29,090 bases of DNA from Moraxellaceae bacterium UBA2477 (GCA_002342025.1 DDPD01000049.1:1-29090), one strand, 5' to 3'; shown: positions 15,351-24,565, counted from the first letter of the stretch. Notes: generated from the letters alone by a model not told the origin. A program made the numbers and translations.

Positions 15351-17141
15351 ATGCGTAGTCACTACTGTGGCAGCCTCAACCAATCCCATATCGACCAGAC
15401 CGTAACGCTCTGCGGCTGGGTACACCGCCGTCGCGACCATGGTGGCGTTATTTTCCTCGACATGCGCGATCGCGATGGCTTAGTGCAGGTAGTGATCGAC
15501 CCGGATACCCCCGATGCGTTTGCCCTCGCCGACAAATCGCGTTCAGAGTTCGTGCTTAAAATTACCGGCCGTGTGCGTCAGCGTTATGCCGGCACCGAAA
15601 ATGCCAACATGCCGTCCGGCCAAATCGAAGTGCTGGGCAAAGAGATTGAAATTCTGGCGCAGTCGGAAACTCCGCCGTTCCCGCTCAACGACGATTTCAC
15701 CAACGTCGGCGAAGAAGTCCGCTTGAAGTATCGCTTCCTTGATATGCGTCGCCCGGAAATGCTGGAGCGCATGCGCTTCCGCTCCAAGGTCACCTCACTG
15801 ATTCGCAACTACCTCGATGACAATGGCTTCCTCGACGTAGAAACACCCATTCTGACCCGTGCCACGCCGGAAGGCGCTCGCGACTACTTAGTGCCCTCGC
15901 GCACACAGCCGGGCAGCTTCTTCGCACTGCCGCAGTCGCCGCAGCTATTCAAGCAATTGCTGATGGTGTCGGGCTTCGACCGCTATTACCAGATCGCCAA
16001 GTGCTTCCGTGACGAAGACCTGCGCGCTGACCGTCAGCCGGAGTTCACTCAGATCGACATCGAGACTTCGTTCATGTCCGATGAAGAGATCATGAGCCTG
16101 ACCGAGAAAATGATCGTGCAGCTTTTTGATCAGCTGCTAGACGTCAAGTTCGATGCCTTCCCGCGCATGACCTACAACGAAGCCATGCGCCGCTACGCCT
16201 CGGACAAACCCGATCTGCGTATTCCCATGGAATTGGTAGACATTGCCGACCTGCTGCAAAGCATCGAGTTCAAGGTCTTCGCCGGCCCGGCCAAGGACCC
16301 CAAAGGTCGCGTTGTGGCACTGAAAGTGCCCGGCGGTAACACCATGCCGCGCAGTCAGATCGACGACTACACCAAGTTTGTTGGCATTTATGGCGCTAAG
16401 GGCCTGGCCTACATCAAGGTCAACGACGTATCGAACATTCACAACGCTGAGGGCAGCGGCCTGCAGTCGCCTATTGTGAAGTTCCTGCCGAATGAAGCCC
16501 TAGTTGAGATCATTGCTCGTACGGGCGCACAAAATGGCGACCTGATTTTCTTCGGTGCCGACAAAGCCAAAATCGTTAACGACGCCATGGGTGCACTACG
16601 TGTGAAGGTCGGTCATGACCTGAAAATGCAGACCTGCGAGTGGGCTCCACTATGGGTTGTTGATTTCCCGATGTTTGAAGAAGTGGCTGATGGCCAGTGG
16701 ACCTCGGTGCATCACCCGTTCACGCTGCCCAAGTGCGATGTGTCCGTGCTCAAGACCGATCCGGGCTCGGCTCTGTCTGTCGCTTACGACATGGTGCTTA
16801 ACGGTACAGAGCTCGGCGGCGGCTCGCTGCGTATCTACAACATGGAGATGCAGAAGGCCGTGTTCGAAGCGCTGGGCATCAGCGATGAAGAAGCCAACGA
16901 GAAGTTCGAGTTCCTGCTCGACGCCCTAAAATTCGGCGCTCCGCCCCACGGCGGCCTCGCCTTCGGCCTCGATCGCTTGGTCATGCTGATGACCGGCGCG
17001 ACCTCGATCCGCGATGTCATCGCCTTCCCCAAGACCAAGACCGCCGAGTGCCTGATGACGCACGCCCCGGCTCCGGTCGAGAACAAGCAGTTGCGCGAAC
17101 TGGGTATTCGTCTGCGCGAAGAAGTTAAAAAGGAAGCCTGA
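15351..17141 (+). CDS. aspS: Aspartyl-tRNA synthetase, probably non-discriminating
   Basis: 596 residues, the bacterial length. The N-terminal OB-fold anticodon domain (about 1-105) precedes the class II catalytic core. Motif 2 is FRDEDLRADRQPEFTQIDIE, motif 3 is GLAFGLDRLVMLM, and the bacterial GAD insertion lies between. It charges tRNA-Asp. His30 (RRRDHGG) and Gly81 (RYAGTEN) replace the Leu and Lys found there in the E. coli enzyme. These are the changes linked to non-discriminating AspRS in Pseudomonas, which also forms Asp-tRNA-Asn for the GatCAB amidotransferase. GGAAG lies 8 bases before the ATG. It opens the long plus-strand series and is followed by yebC after 3 bases. Codon choice is strongly biased to C-ending codons, as for a highly expressed gene. 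Confidence 0.98.
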   Translation: MRSHYCGSLNQSHIDQTVTLCGWVHRRRDHGGVIFLDMRDRDGLVQVVIDPDTPDAFALADKSRSEFVLKITGRVRQRYAGTENANMPSGQIEVLGKEIEILAQSETPPFPLNDDFTNVGEEVRLKYRFLDMRRPEMLERMRFRSKVTSLIRNYLDDNGFLDVETPILTRATPEGARDYLVPSRTQPGSFFALPQSPQLFKQLLMVSGFDRYYQIAKCFRDEDLRADRQPEFTQIDIETSFMSDEEIMSLTEKMIVQLFDQLLDVKFDAFPRMTYNEAMRRYASDKPDLRIPMELVDIADLLQSIEFKVFAGPAKDPKGRVVALKVPGGNTMPRSQIDDYTKFVGIYGAKGLAYIKVNDVSNIHNAEGSGLQSPIVKFLPNEALVEIIARTGAQNGDLIFFGADKAKIVNDAMGALRVKVGHDLKMQTCEWAPLWVVDFPMFEEVADGQWTSVHHPFTLPKCDVSVLKTDPGSALSVAYDMVLNGTELGGGSLRIYNMEMQKAVFEALGISDEEANEKFEFLLDALKFGAPPHGGLAFGLDRLVMLMTGATSIRDVIAFPKTKTAECLMTHAPAPVENKQLRELGIRLREEVKKEA

Positions 17142-17144
17142 GTC

Positions 17145-17894
17145 ATGGCCGGCCACAGCAAATGGGCGAACATCAAGCACAAGAAGGCGCGTGTCGATGC
17201 CTCGCGCGGCAAGGTGTTCACCAAGTTCATTCGTGAAATCACCGTAGCGGCCCGCCTCGGCGGCCCGTCGGAAGCTGACAACCCGCGTCTGCGCGCCATC
17301 GTCGCGAAAGCGCTAGGCGCCAACATGAGCCGCGATGTCGTTAACCGTGCCATCCAGCGTGGTGCCGGCGGCGATGATGACAAGAAGCTCGACGAACTGA
17401 CCTACGAAGGCTATGGCATCGGTGGCGTGGCTGTGTTGGTTGAGACCATGACCGACAGCGTGAACCGGACGGTGGCCGAAGTCCGTCATGCCTTCAACAA
17501 GAATGGCGGCAATCTCGGCACCAACGGTTCCGTGGCCTACCTTTTCGCCAAGCGCGGCGAGATCAGCTTTCCGGCTGGTACGGATGAAGACCGCATCATC
17601 GAAGTTGCGCTCGAAGCCGGTGCCGATGATGTGGAAAGCGACGAAGACGGCATCACCGTCGTGACCTCACCGGAAGCCTTTGGTGACGTTATGGATGCGC
17701 TAACGAGTGCTGGGCTGAAGCCGGAAAATGCTGAAGTCACCATGAAGGCCTCTACCGAAGCCGAGATTACTGACCTCGAGCAGGCCGAAAAACTCATGAA
17801 GATGATCGACATGCTGGAAGACTTGGACGACGTGCAAAACGTCTATTCCAACGCCAGTTTCAGTGATGCTGTGATGGCTGCACTGAATGCCTGA
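17145..17894 (+). CDS. yebC: YebC/PmpR-family protein (transcription/translation factor)
   Basis: 249 residues, full length. The N-terminus AGHSKWANIKHKKARVDASR is the family hallmark; other conserved stretches are TYEGYGIGGVA and NGGNLGTNGSVAYLF. Three alpha/beta domains follow the family fold. Members were described as DNA-binding regulators (PmpR in Pseudomonas quorum sensing); recent work on related YebC proteins indicates a role in relieving ribosome stalling at proline-rich stretches. The second role would fit a genome whose Tol-Pal proteins are very proline-rich, but this is inference. It lies 3 bases after aspS and 39 before ruvC. Confidence 0.96.
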   Translation: MAGHSKWANIKHKKARVDASRGKVFTKFIREITVAARLGGPSEADNPRLRAIVAKALGANMSRDVVNRAIQRGAGGDDDKKLDELTYEGYGIGGVAVLVETMTDSVNRTVAEVRHAFNKNGGNLGTNGSVAYLFAKRGEISFPAGTDEDRIIEVALEAGADDVESDEDGITVVTSPEAFGDVMDALTSAGLKPENAEVTMKASTEAEITDLEQAEKLMKMIDMLEDLDDVQNVYSNASFSDAVMAALNA

Positions 17895-17933
17895 GCCCGA
17901 CTCGATGCTCATGTCACTGACGGAAACGCTGAC

Positions 17934-18452
17934 GTGAGCATCATCATCGGCATCGATCCCGGCTCGCGGATTACCGGCTACGGCATCATTGCCGCCGAAG
18001 GTCGAGGCTGGCGCTATGTGGACAGTGGCTGCATCCGTATGAACACCGAGCAAGCCCTGCCCGATCGTGTGAAGACCATCTTCAACAGCCTGATCGAGCT
18101 GATCGCGCAATGGCAGCCGACGCAAGCCAGCGTTGAGCAAGTATTCCTGTCCAACAATGCCGATTCCGCGCTCAAACTTGGCCAAGCCCGCGGTGCCGCT
18201 CTGGCCGCGCTGGTCAGCCAGAATATCCCCGTCGCCGAGTACAGCGCACGCCAAATAAAATTGGCCGTAGTGGGTACCGGCGCAGCAGAAAAAGCACAGG
18301 TGCAGCACATGGTCATGCACCTGCTAAAACTCGATAAAGCGCCACAAGCCGATGCCGCCGATGGACTCGCTGCGGCAATTTGTCACGCCCACGCCAGTGC
18401 AAATCTGGCTAGAATGGATTTATCGGGTTTGCGCCGCGGTCGTGGCCGCTAA
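17934..18452 (+). CDS. ruvC: Holliday junction resolvase RuvC
   Basis: 172 residues. The catalytic acidic residues are Asp8 (GIDPGSRITGYG), Glu68 (SVEQVFLSNN), Asp140 and Asp143 (ADAADGLAAA), all intact. RuvC cuts Holliday junctions symmetrically within the RuvAB complex during recombinational repair. The start is a GTG at 17934 with GGAAA nearby; the resulting N-terminus matches E. coli RuvC. It is 52 bases before ruvA. Confidence 0.98.
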   Translation: MSIIIGIDPGSRITGYGIIAAEGRGWRYVDSGCIRMNTEQALPDRVKTIFNSLIELIAQWQPTQASVEQVFLSNNADSALKLGQARGAALAALVSQNIPVAEYSARQIKLAVVGTGAAEKAQVQHMVMHLLKLDKAPQADAADGLAAAICHAHASANLARMDLSGLRRGRGR

Positions 18453-18504
18453 GCCCCAGAAGTTACGCTGGCATCAAGCCTGAAGCCCCGCAAAGAGAGT
18501 TGGC

Positions 18505-19113
18505 ATGATTGCGCGTTTAAACGGTGTCTTAATCGAAAAAATCAGCCCCCATGTCGTGCTCGATGTGCATGGTGTGGGTTATGAAGTGGATGTGCCACTT
18601 AGCACGTTCTATCAATTACCTGCACTCGGCGAAACTGTCACGCTATGGACGCACCTGAGTGTGCGCGAAGATGCCCATCAGCTCTTCGGCTTTCATGATC
18701 GCGACAGCCTGCAAGTGTTTCGCCTGCTCATCAAAATCAGTGGCGTGGGCCCCAAGCTCGCACTGGCGCTGCTTTCGGGCATGGAAATCGACACCTTCCG
18801 GGGCTGCATTGCCCGCGAGGATGTGCTCATGCTGACCAAGATTCCAGGGGTGGGCAAGAAGACCGCCGAGCGCTTAGTCATTGAGTTGCGCGATAAAATC
18901 GGCAAGCTCGAATTAGTGCAGAAAGTGACGCTGAATACACCCGCAACACCGCTGTTTGTTGAGCCTGCCAGCCCGCAGGAAGAAGCTGAAAGCGCCTTGG
19001 TGGCTCTGGGTTATAAGCCATTGGAAGCACAAAAAGCCGTTAAAGCGGTTTTGGGCCAGCACAGTGAAACGGCGGAACTGGTTCGTGCCGCGCTGAAAGG
19101 ATTGCTGAAATGA
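18505..19113 (+). CDS. ruvA: Holliday junction branch migration protein RuvA
   Basis: 202 residues, standard length. An N-terminal OB fold (MIARLNGVLIEK...VGYEVDVP) is followed by two helix-hairpin-helix motifs (LLIKISGVGPKLALALLSG and LTKIPGVGKKTAERLVIE). After a flexible linker comes the small C-terminal domain that contacts RuvB (EEAESALVALGYKPLEAQKAV). The RuvA tetramer holds the four-way junction. AGAGAG precedes the ATG. The stop overlaps the ruvB start as ATGA. Confidence 0.98.
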   Translation: MIARLNGVLIEKISPHVVLDVHGVGYEVDVPLSTFYQLPALGETVTLWTHLSVREDAHQLFGFHDRDSLQVFRLLIKISGVGPKLALALLSGMEIDTFRGCIAREDVLMLTKIPGVGKKTAERLVIELRDKIGKLELVQKVTLNTPATPLFVEPASPQEEAESALVALGYKPLEAQKAVKAVLGQHSETAELVRAALKGLLK

Positions 19114-20132
19114 GCATCGAGTCAGACCGCCTCATCACCAGCCAGGGCAAGCCGCAAGAAGAACTGATAGATCGCGCTATCCGCCCTACCCGCCTGGCGG
19201 ATTATGTCGGCCAGCCCATTGTGCGCGAGCAGATGGAGATTTTTATTGGTGCCGCGAATGCGCGTGGCGAAGCGCTGGATCACACCCTGATCTTTGGCCC
19301 ACCAGGCCTCGGTAAAACCACCCTAGCCAACATCATCGCTCGTGAAATGGGCGGGCAACTGCGCTCGACCTCCGGCCCCGTACTGGAACGCGCCGGCGAT
19401 CTCGCCGCCTTGCTGACCAACCTCGAAGCCGGCGATGTGCTGTTTATCGATGAAATTCATCGCTTATCGCCGGTCGTGGAGGAGATCCTCTATCCGGCCA
19501 TGGAAGACTATCAACTCGACATCATGATCGGCGAAGGCCCAGCCGCACGTTCGATCAAGCTCGACCTGCCGCCGTTTACGTTGGTCGGTGCGACCACGCG
19601 GGCGGGTTTGTTGACCTCCCCGTTGCGCGATCGCTTTGGCATTGTGCAGCGACTGGAGTTCTACAATGTCGCTGACCTGACTCACATTGTGTCGCGCTCC
19701 GCACACTTGTTGAACTTGCAGATAGATCCTGCTGGCGCCGCCGAAATTGCCCGCCGCGCACGCGGCACGCCGCGCATTGCCAATCGCTTACTGCGTCGCG
19801 TCCGCGATTACGCCGAGTTCAAAGCCGATGGCGTCATCAGTCAGACAGTCGCAGCGGCCGCACTGGCCATGCTCGATGTGGATCCGCAAGGTCTCGATGG
19901 CCTCGACCGTCGCTTTCTGCACATGCTCATCGATAAATTTTCCGGCGGCCCCGTGGGTGTCGAATCCCTAGCGGCTGCACTGTCTGAAGATGCTGGCACG
20001 CTGGAAGATGTCATTGAGCCCTACTTGATTCAGCAAGGCTTGATCTTGCGCACGGCGAGAGGTCGCATGGCCAGTGTACAGGGCTGGCTGCTACTCGGCC
20101 TCAAGCCGCCGGAAAGCGGGAACGCACTTTGA
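19110..20132 (+). CDS. ruvB: Holliday junction branch migration DNA helicase RuvB
   Basis: 340 residues. AAA+ motor: Walker A GPPGLGKTTLANIIA, Walker B VLFIDEIHRLS, sensor 1 LVGATTRAG, arginine finger region TSPLRDRFGI and sensor 2 RGTPRIANRLLRRVRDYA. A C-terminal winged helix (GLDGLDRRFLHMLIDKF ... PYLIQQGLILRTARGR) binds DNA. Hexamers pump DNA through RuvA. It overlaps ruvA by 4 bases and touches the next gene as TGATG. Confidence 0.98.
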   Translation: MSIESDRLITSQGKPQEELIDRAIRPTRLADYVGQPIVREQMEIFIGAANARGEALDHTLIFGPPGLGKTTLANIIAREMGGQLRSTSGPVLERAGDLAALLTNLEAGDVLFIDEIHRLSPVVEEILYPAMEDYQLDIMIGEGPAARSIKLDLPPFTLVGATTRAGLLTSPLRDRFGIVQRLEFYNVADLTHIVSRSAHLLNLQIDPAGAAEIARRARGTPRIANRLLRRVRDYAEFKADGVISQTVAAAALAMLDVDPQGLDGLDRRFLHMLIDKFSGGPVGVESLAAALSEDAGTLEDVIEPYLIQQGLILRTARGRMASVQGWLLLGLKPPESGNAL

Positions 20133-20548
20133 TGCTGCCCGAATATCAACACCCCTTACGGGTTTACATAGAAGATACAGACGCCGGCGGAATTGTTTAT
20201 TACGTTAACTTTCTGAAGTTTATGGAAAGAGCGCGTACCGAATGGTTACGGCACTTGGGTTTTGATCACTACTTAGTCAGCGACGAACCTGTATTTTTTG
20301 TGGTTCGGCGCGCCGAAGTGGACTATCGCCAACCCGCCCGCTTGGATGACAGCTTAATGGCGTGTGCAGAAGTCACCAAGATTGGCAAAGCCTCGCTGCA
20401 TTTTCGTCAACGCATTCTTCGGGACGGCGTGGAAATAGCCTGCGGAGTGATCGAAGTTGCCTGCGTCGATCGCATTAGCTTGAAACCACGCGCACTCCCC
20501 ACTACCTTGTCGGCACTGCTGACCACTGCTCTGGAAAACGTGACATGA
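20132..20548 (+). CDS. ybgC: Tol-Pal-associated acyl-CoA thioesterase YbgC
   Basis: 138 residues, hot-dog fold. EDTDAGGIVYYVNFLKFMER carries the conserved catalytic aspartate region (Asp17) and the family helix ERARTEWLRHLG. A tyrosine stands where E. coli has the His of VVYH. YbgC hydrolyses short or long acyl-CoA thioesters and is nearly always the first gene of the tol-pal cluster, with a proposed link to phospholipid metabolism. The longest frame starts at a TTG three bases earlier. The ATG at 20132, overlapping the ruvB stop by one base, is preferred. It overlaps tolQ by 4 bases. Confidence 0.96.
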   Translation: MLPEYQHPLRVYIEDTDAGGIVYYVNFLKFMERARTEWLRHLGFDHYLVSDEPVFFVVRRAEVDYRQPARLDDSLMACAEVTKIGKASLHFRQRILRDGVEIACGVIEVACVDRISLKPRALPTTLSALLTTALENVT

Positions 20549-21228
20549 CCGCCGCACCTGAAATGACCGTTACCTCATTGATTTTTAATGCCAGCCCTGT
20601 TGTGCAGGCAGTCATGTTGCTTTTGGTCCTAGCATCGGTCATTTCTTGGGCCATCATTGTTCAGCGTTCTGGCTTCTTTCACCGTGCCGATGGTTTGAGC
20701 AAAGCATTTGAAGAGCGTTTCTGGTCGGGTGTGGACATGCAGCAGTTGCACGAGCAGGTTAACCATCAGCCCAATCCAGACTCCGGTTGTGAAAATCTGT
20801 TCCGCGCCGGCTTCCAAGAATTTCAGCGCTTACGCGATAAGCGCGCCGATGCCGATGCCTTGATGCAGGGAGTATCTCGTGCGCTGCGTATCTCACTTAG
20901 CGTGGAGCAAAGTAAGTTAGAAGCTCAACTGCCCTTTCTCGCCAGCGTCGGATCTACCAGTCCCTATGTGGGTCTGTTCGGTACCGTCTGGGGCATCATG
21001 ACCTCCTTTATTGGCCTGGCTAAAGTGCAACAAGCCACCTTGGCGGTCGTTGCCCCCGGCATTGCCGAAGCGCTTATTGCCACTGCCATCGGTCTGTTTG
21101 CTGCAATACCCGCCGTACTCGCTTACAACCGCTTTGCTGCCCGCAGCAACACCCTGTTATCGCGCTACGAAATTTTTGCTGAAGAGCTCAGTACCATCTT
21201 GCATCGCGAAGCCCACGCCGGACGTTGA
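20545..21228 (+). CDS. tolQ: Tol-Pal proton channel subunit TolQ
   Basis: 227 residues with three membrane helices (about 18-40, 137-158, 170-195) and a large cytoplasmic loop between the first and second, as in MotA/ExbB/TolQ. The conserved stretches GLFGTVWGIMTSFIGL and APGIAEALIATAIGLFAAIPA are present. With TolR it uses the proton gradient to energise TolA, for outer-membrane constriction at division. ATGA overlap with ybgC; 2 bases before the tolR ATG. Confidence 0.98.
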   Translation: MTAAPEMTVTSLIFNASPVVQAVMLLLVLASVISWAIIVQRSGFFHRADGLSKAFEERFWSGVDMQQLHEQVNHQPNPDSGCENLFRAGFQEFQRLRDKRADADALMQGVSRALRISLSVEQSKLEAQLPFLASVGSTSPYVGLFGTVWGIMTSFIGLAKVQQATLAVVAPGIAEALIATAIGLFAAIPAVLAYNRFAARSNTLLSRYEIFAEELSTILHREAHAGR

Positions 21229-21230
21229 TC

Positions 21231-21671
21231 ATGAGCCTCAAGAGCCAATTCCGGCGGGAACGCAAAGCCCCCATGGCTGAAATGAACGTCGTACCGTATA
21301 TCGATGTCATGTTGGTGCTGTTAGTGATTTTCATGATTACTGCGCCCATGCTGACGCAGGGCATAGAGGTCGACCTGCCACAAGCCGAAGCCGATGCGCT
21401 TAGCCTGAAAGATCAACAGCCACTCATTGTGACCGTGAAAGCGGATGGCAGCTTTTGGCTACAGTCTGATCCGGAGTCGCGTCATCCGGTCAGCCCTGAA
21501 AGCCTGCCCGCCGAAATTCGAGCACTTCGTGAAGTGCGTGGCGATGTGCCAGTGCTGGTCAATGGCGATCGCGAAGTCGGCTATGGCCGCGTGATTGAGC
21601 TGATGTCTTCGTTGCAACAAGGCGGGGTGAAGCAAGTCGGTCTGTTGACTGAATTGCCCAGCGCCCAATGA
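21231..21671 (+). CDS. tolR: Tol-Pal proton channel subunit TolR
   Basis: 146 residues from the ATG at 21231; the frame also has a TTG two codons earlier. A short basic cytoplasmic N-terminus leads to MAEMNVVPYIDVMLVLLVIF. Asp25 in the single helix is the proton-path residue (Asp23 in E. coli). The periplasmic domain follows, with DVPVLVNGDREVGYGRVIEL typical of ExbD/TolR. It lies 8 bases before tolA. Confidence 0.97.
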   Translation: MSLKSQFRRERKAPMAEMNVVPYIDVMLVLLVIFMITAPMLTQGIEVDLPQAEADALSLKDQQPLIVTVKADGSFWLQSDPESRHPVSPESLPAEIRALREVRGDVPVLVNGDREVGYGRVIELMSSLQQGGVKQVGLLTELPSAQ

Positions 21672-21679
21672 TTGTCTAA

Positions 21680-22492
21680 ATGAAGCTGTCACTGCCCAAT
21701 ATTCTGCTATCGCTTTTGCTGCACGGCGTCGTGCTAGCACTGTTTTGGGTCTATGCAAAACCGGCATCGTTGCCTGAGCCGCCCAAAGTCATGCAGGCTA
21801 TTTTGATGTCGGCACCTGCCGCAATAGCAGCCCCGAGCCCAATCGCTGAAGAAGCCCCTCAAATCCAGCCTGTTGAGACTCCAAAACCACAACCAACGCC
21901 TCAGCCCAAAAAATTGCTTCCGCCAAAGCCAGAAGTGAAGATAGCGCCCAAGCCTAGCCCACAACCTGAGCCTGCAAAGCCTCAGCCTAGCTTGCCCACG
22001 CCGGTAAAGCCTAAGCCAGTGATTGAGGCAATTGATGAAGAGCTTGAGGCTGTTGAGCGAGAAACAAAACGCCTAGCTGAAGAACAAGCCGAGGCAAGAA
22101 GAAAGCGCGACGCAGAGGCTCGTCAAAAAGCATTAGCAGATGCCTTAAAAGCAGAGGCCGACGCTATTGCAGCAGAAGCTGCTTTGGAGCGCTCACGTTT
22201 GATGAGTGCGCAGATCGGTCAATTTCAGATGGCTATTAACCGCAAAATTAAAAATAACTGGCGCCGTCCTGCGGGTGTTACAGGAAAATTAATTACGGAA
22301 CTGCGCATTACGCTGCTCCCTGGGGGAGAAGTTGCTTCGGTGGTCGTGGTAAAGTCCAGTGGCAGTGATGCGTTTGATGAAAGCGCTAAAGACGCTGTCA
22401 ACCGTGCGAACCCTTTACCCGTTCCGTCAGATGCCGTTTTATTTCGCGAGCAATTTAAAGTGCTACTGCTCAAGTTCAAGCCGGAGGAATGA
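21680..22492 (+). CDS. tolA: Tol-Pal energy transducer TolA
   Basis: 270 residues, clearly shorter than the 421 of E. coli. One N-terminal membrane helix (about 6-25) contains His15 in SLLLHGVV, matching the histidine of the SHLS motif that contacts TolQR. A proline/lysine-rich segment (about 50-113; many P-x-P and K-P steps) replaces much of the usual helix. Next is a short charged coiled coil (about 114-172, Glu/Arg/Ala-rich). The C-terminal domain (175-270) has NNWRRPAG and DESAKDAVNRANPLPVP, typical of TolA domain III, which binds TolB and Pal. The stop overlaps the ribosome site region of tolB. Confidence 0.95.
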   Translation: MKLSLPNILLSLLLHGVVLALFWVYAKPASLPEPPKVMQAILMSAPAAIAAPSPIAEEAPQIQPVETPKPQPTPQPKKLLPPKPEVKIAPKPSPQPEPAKPQPSLPTPVKPKPVIEAIDEELEAVERETKRLAEEQAEARRKRDAEARQKALADALKAEADAIAAEAALERSRLMSAQIGQFQMAINRKIKNNWRRPAGVTGKLITELRITLLPGGEVASVVVVKSSGSDAFDESAKDAVNRANPLPVPSDAVLFREQFKVLLLKFKPEE

Positions 22493-22494
22493 TT

Positions 22495-23796
22495 ATGCTC
22501 ACTCGCCCATTCGGCTTACTCACATTCTGTATCTTAGCTTTAGGGATCAGTGCTAGCAGTCTGACCCATGCCGCGCTGACCATTGAAATTACGCAACGCC
22601 TAAGTGAGGCTACGCCGATAGCTGTCGTTCCTTTTGGTGGTGTAAAAAGTGCTGACAATACTGGATCTATTATTGCCGCTGACTTAGATCGCAGCGGCTC
22701 TTTTAACGTTATCGAAAACAGCAAACTGCCTTCGCAACCAACGAGTAGCGCAGAAATTTTGCCGAGTGTTTGGCAAAATGTGCCTGCGGATTTCATTGTT
22801 GTCGGTAGTGTTAGCCGCTTGCCGGATGGTCGATTAAGTTACCGTTACGAACTCCTCAAACGCGGGGGGCTAGATCGTGTATTGGGTGAAACCTTTATTG
22901 TAGACTCAGGGCGTGACCGCGATGCGGCACACTACATTGCCGACAAAATCTACAAGCAAGCCACTGGTGAGCCTGGTATTTTTGCCACAAAAATTCTTTA
23001 TGTGAACCAGTACATCCGAGACGGGAAAAAGCGTTACCGTCTCGAGCTTTCAGATATTGATGGCGCGCGTCAAATTACTTTACTCGACTCCGCCGAACCG
23101 ATTTTATCGCCCACCTGGTCACCCAGTGCGCGCCAAATTGCCTATGTGTCTTTCGAAAGCCGCAAACCGGCTATTTTTGTTCAGAACTTAGTCACTCGGC
23201 AACGCACCAAGCTGACTGATTTCAGTGGCTTAAACGGCGCTCCCTCTTGGTCGCCGGATGGGAAGCGCATGGCCATGACTTTGTCGCGAGATGGCAACCC
23301 TGAGCTATATGTGATGGACCTCACCAACAACGCACTAACACGCCTAACCAACCACCCCGCGATTGATACAGAACCGCGCTGGACTAGCGATGGTAAGTCA
23401 CTCATCTTCACCTCAGATCGCAGTGGTGGCCCACAGATTTACCGTATAAATATTGCCAGTGGCGACACTAAACGGCTGACATTTACAGGTAAATTTAATG
23501 CCCGAGCAGACATAAGTCCGAATGATCGTCATCTGGCAATGGTTCATCAATCAGGTGGCAATAACTATACTATTGCGCTCCAAGACCTCAGCAATGGAGT
23601 TTTTAGCACACTAACTGATACACCGTTAGACGAGTCCCCCAGCTTCTCCCCTAACAGCAAAATGGTTGTATACGCGACTCGCAAAGGTAATAAAGGCGTA
23701 TTAGGCATTATGTCGCTTGATGGCCGCTTTAAGTTACGACTCCCCGCAGTCGATGGAGAAGTGAGAGAACCCGTGTGGTCTCCCTATTTACGCTGA
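22495..23796 (+). CDS. tolB: Tol-Pal periplasmic beta-propeller protein TolB
   Basis: 433 residues from the ATG at 22495. A signal peptide (about 1-27, ending LTHA) precedes an N-terminal alpha/beta domain and a six-bladed propeller. The propeller shows repeated blades such as SPTWSPSARQIAYVS, APSWSPDGKRMAMTLS and EPRWTSDGKSLIFTSDRSG. TolB binds Pal and the TolA C-terminus and regulates Pal's attachment to peptidoglycan. An earlier ATG (22489) overlaps the tolA stop, but GGAGG ends only one base before it. The second ATG has the ideal 7-base spacing and gives a cleaner signal peptide. There are 75 non-coding bases before pal. Confidence 0.97.
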   Translation: MLTRPFGLLTFCILALGISASSLTHAALTIEITQRLSEATPIAVVPFGGVKSADNTGSIIAADLDRSGSFNVIENSKLPSQPTSSAEILPSVWQNVPADFIVVGSVSRLPDGRLSYRYELLKRGGLDRVLGETFIVDSGRDRDAAHYIADKIYKQATGEPGIFATKILYVNQYIRDGKKRYRLELSDIDGARQITLLDSAEPILSPTWSPSARQIAYVSFESRKPAIFVQNLVTRQRTKLTDFSGLNGAPSWSPDGKRMAMTLSRDGNPELYVMDLTNNALTRLTNHPAIDTEPRWTSDGKSLIFTSDRSGGPQIYRINIASGDTKRLTFTGKFNARADISPNDRHLAMVHQSGGNNYTIALQDLSNGVFSTLTDTPLDESPSFSPNSKMVVYATRKGNKGVLGIMSLDGRFKLRLPAVDGEVREPVWSPYLR

Positions 23797-23871
23797 CGCT
23801 CAAGTCAGATACCGTCCACCCCATTGTGAAATTTTGTTTTAAGCAAGAATAAAAGCCCTAAGGAGCTTATT

Positions 23872-24543
23872 GTGAACATGAAAAAAACTGCGCAAATCGT
23901 TATGGTTGCTACGCTTGCCGTTAGCATGGCTGCCTGCTCTACATTTCGTGGCCCACGCCCAATCGATTCCAAGGATGACAGCCAGTTTGAAAACCTGCCT
24001 CCTGCGCCTGCGGTTGAGGCCATTTCTTCAGCGCCAGAAAGTGAAGAGCCCGTCACACCAGCCCCTCCTATGGTAGCCGAGAGCACACCAGAAGCTCCAG
24101 AAACAGGCTCTGCCAACCTTGTTAACCCAATTGAAGGTTCGGTGATTGAAGCTCAACCAGCCTCTAATCTGGCTCAAAACAACTCTGCAGCCGCTTTGAA
24201 TGACCTACTTAAAGTACGTATTTTCTATTTCGGTACGAACCTAAGCGACATTACTGCACTTTCCTACGGCGGCCTTAATGCACATGCTCAGTACCTCAAG
24301 AGCAATGCTGCAGCAAAATTACAAATCGGAGGTCACACCGATGAGCGTGGCACACGTGAATACAACTTAGCTCTCGGTGAGCGCCGAGCCAACGCCGTGG
24401 CTCGTTATTTAGTCGGCTTAGGCGTTGCCGCTGATCAGTTAAGTGTTGTTAGTTACGGTAAAGAAAAGCCAGCTGCAGATGGCAGTGACGAAGAGGCTTG
24501 GGCCAAAAATCGCCGTGTTGAGCTTGATTACACCGCTCAATAA
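23872..24543 (+). CDS. pal: Peptidoglycan-associated lipoprotein Pal
   Basis: 223 residues against about 170 in E. coli. A lipoprotein signal peptide ends in the lipobox SMAAC with Cys22. An unusually long acidic, Ser/Pro/Ala-rich linker covers about residues 30-110. Then comes the OmpA-like peptidoglycan-binding domain (115-222): GGHTDERGTREYNLALGERR and NRRVELDY. Pal tethers the outer membrane to peptidoglycan. A GTG at 23872 has AGGAG six bases upstream; the in-frame ATG at 23878 is 12 bases away and is the less likely start. A strong terminator follows. Confidence 0.97.
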   Translation: MNMKKTAQIVMVATLAVSMAACSTFRGPRPIDSKDDSQFENLPPAPAVEAISSAPESEEPVTPAPPMVAESTPEAPETGSANLVNPIEGSVIEAQPASNLAQNNSAAALNDLLKVRIFYFGTNLSDITALSYGGLNAHAQYLKSNAAAKLQIGGHTDERGTREYNLALGERRANAVARYLVGLGVAADQLSVVSYGKEKPAADGSDEEAWAKNRRVELDYTAQ

Positions 24544-24565
24544 CTAAAAAAGCATCCTGTGTCAC

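Noticed and set aside
17700..18320. 206-codon minus-strand frame across the yebC end and ruvC
   Set aside because: It spans two convincing genes on the other strand, and its translated product shows no family resemblance or ribosome site.
23797..23871. Possible separate promoter between tolB and pal
   Set aside because: TTGTGA is present, but the hexamer 17 bases on (GAATAA) matches the -10 consensus at only two positions; not supportable from sequence.
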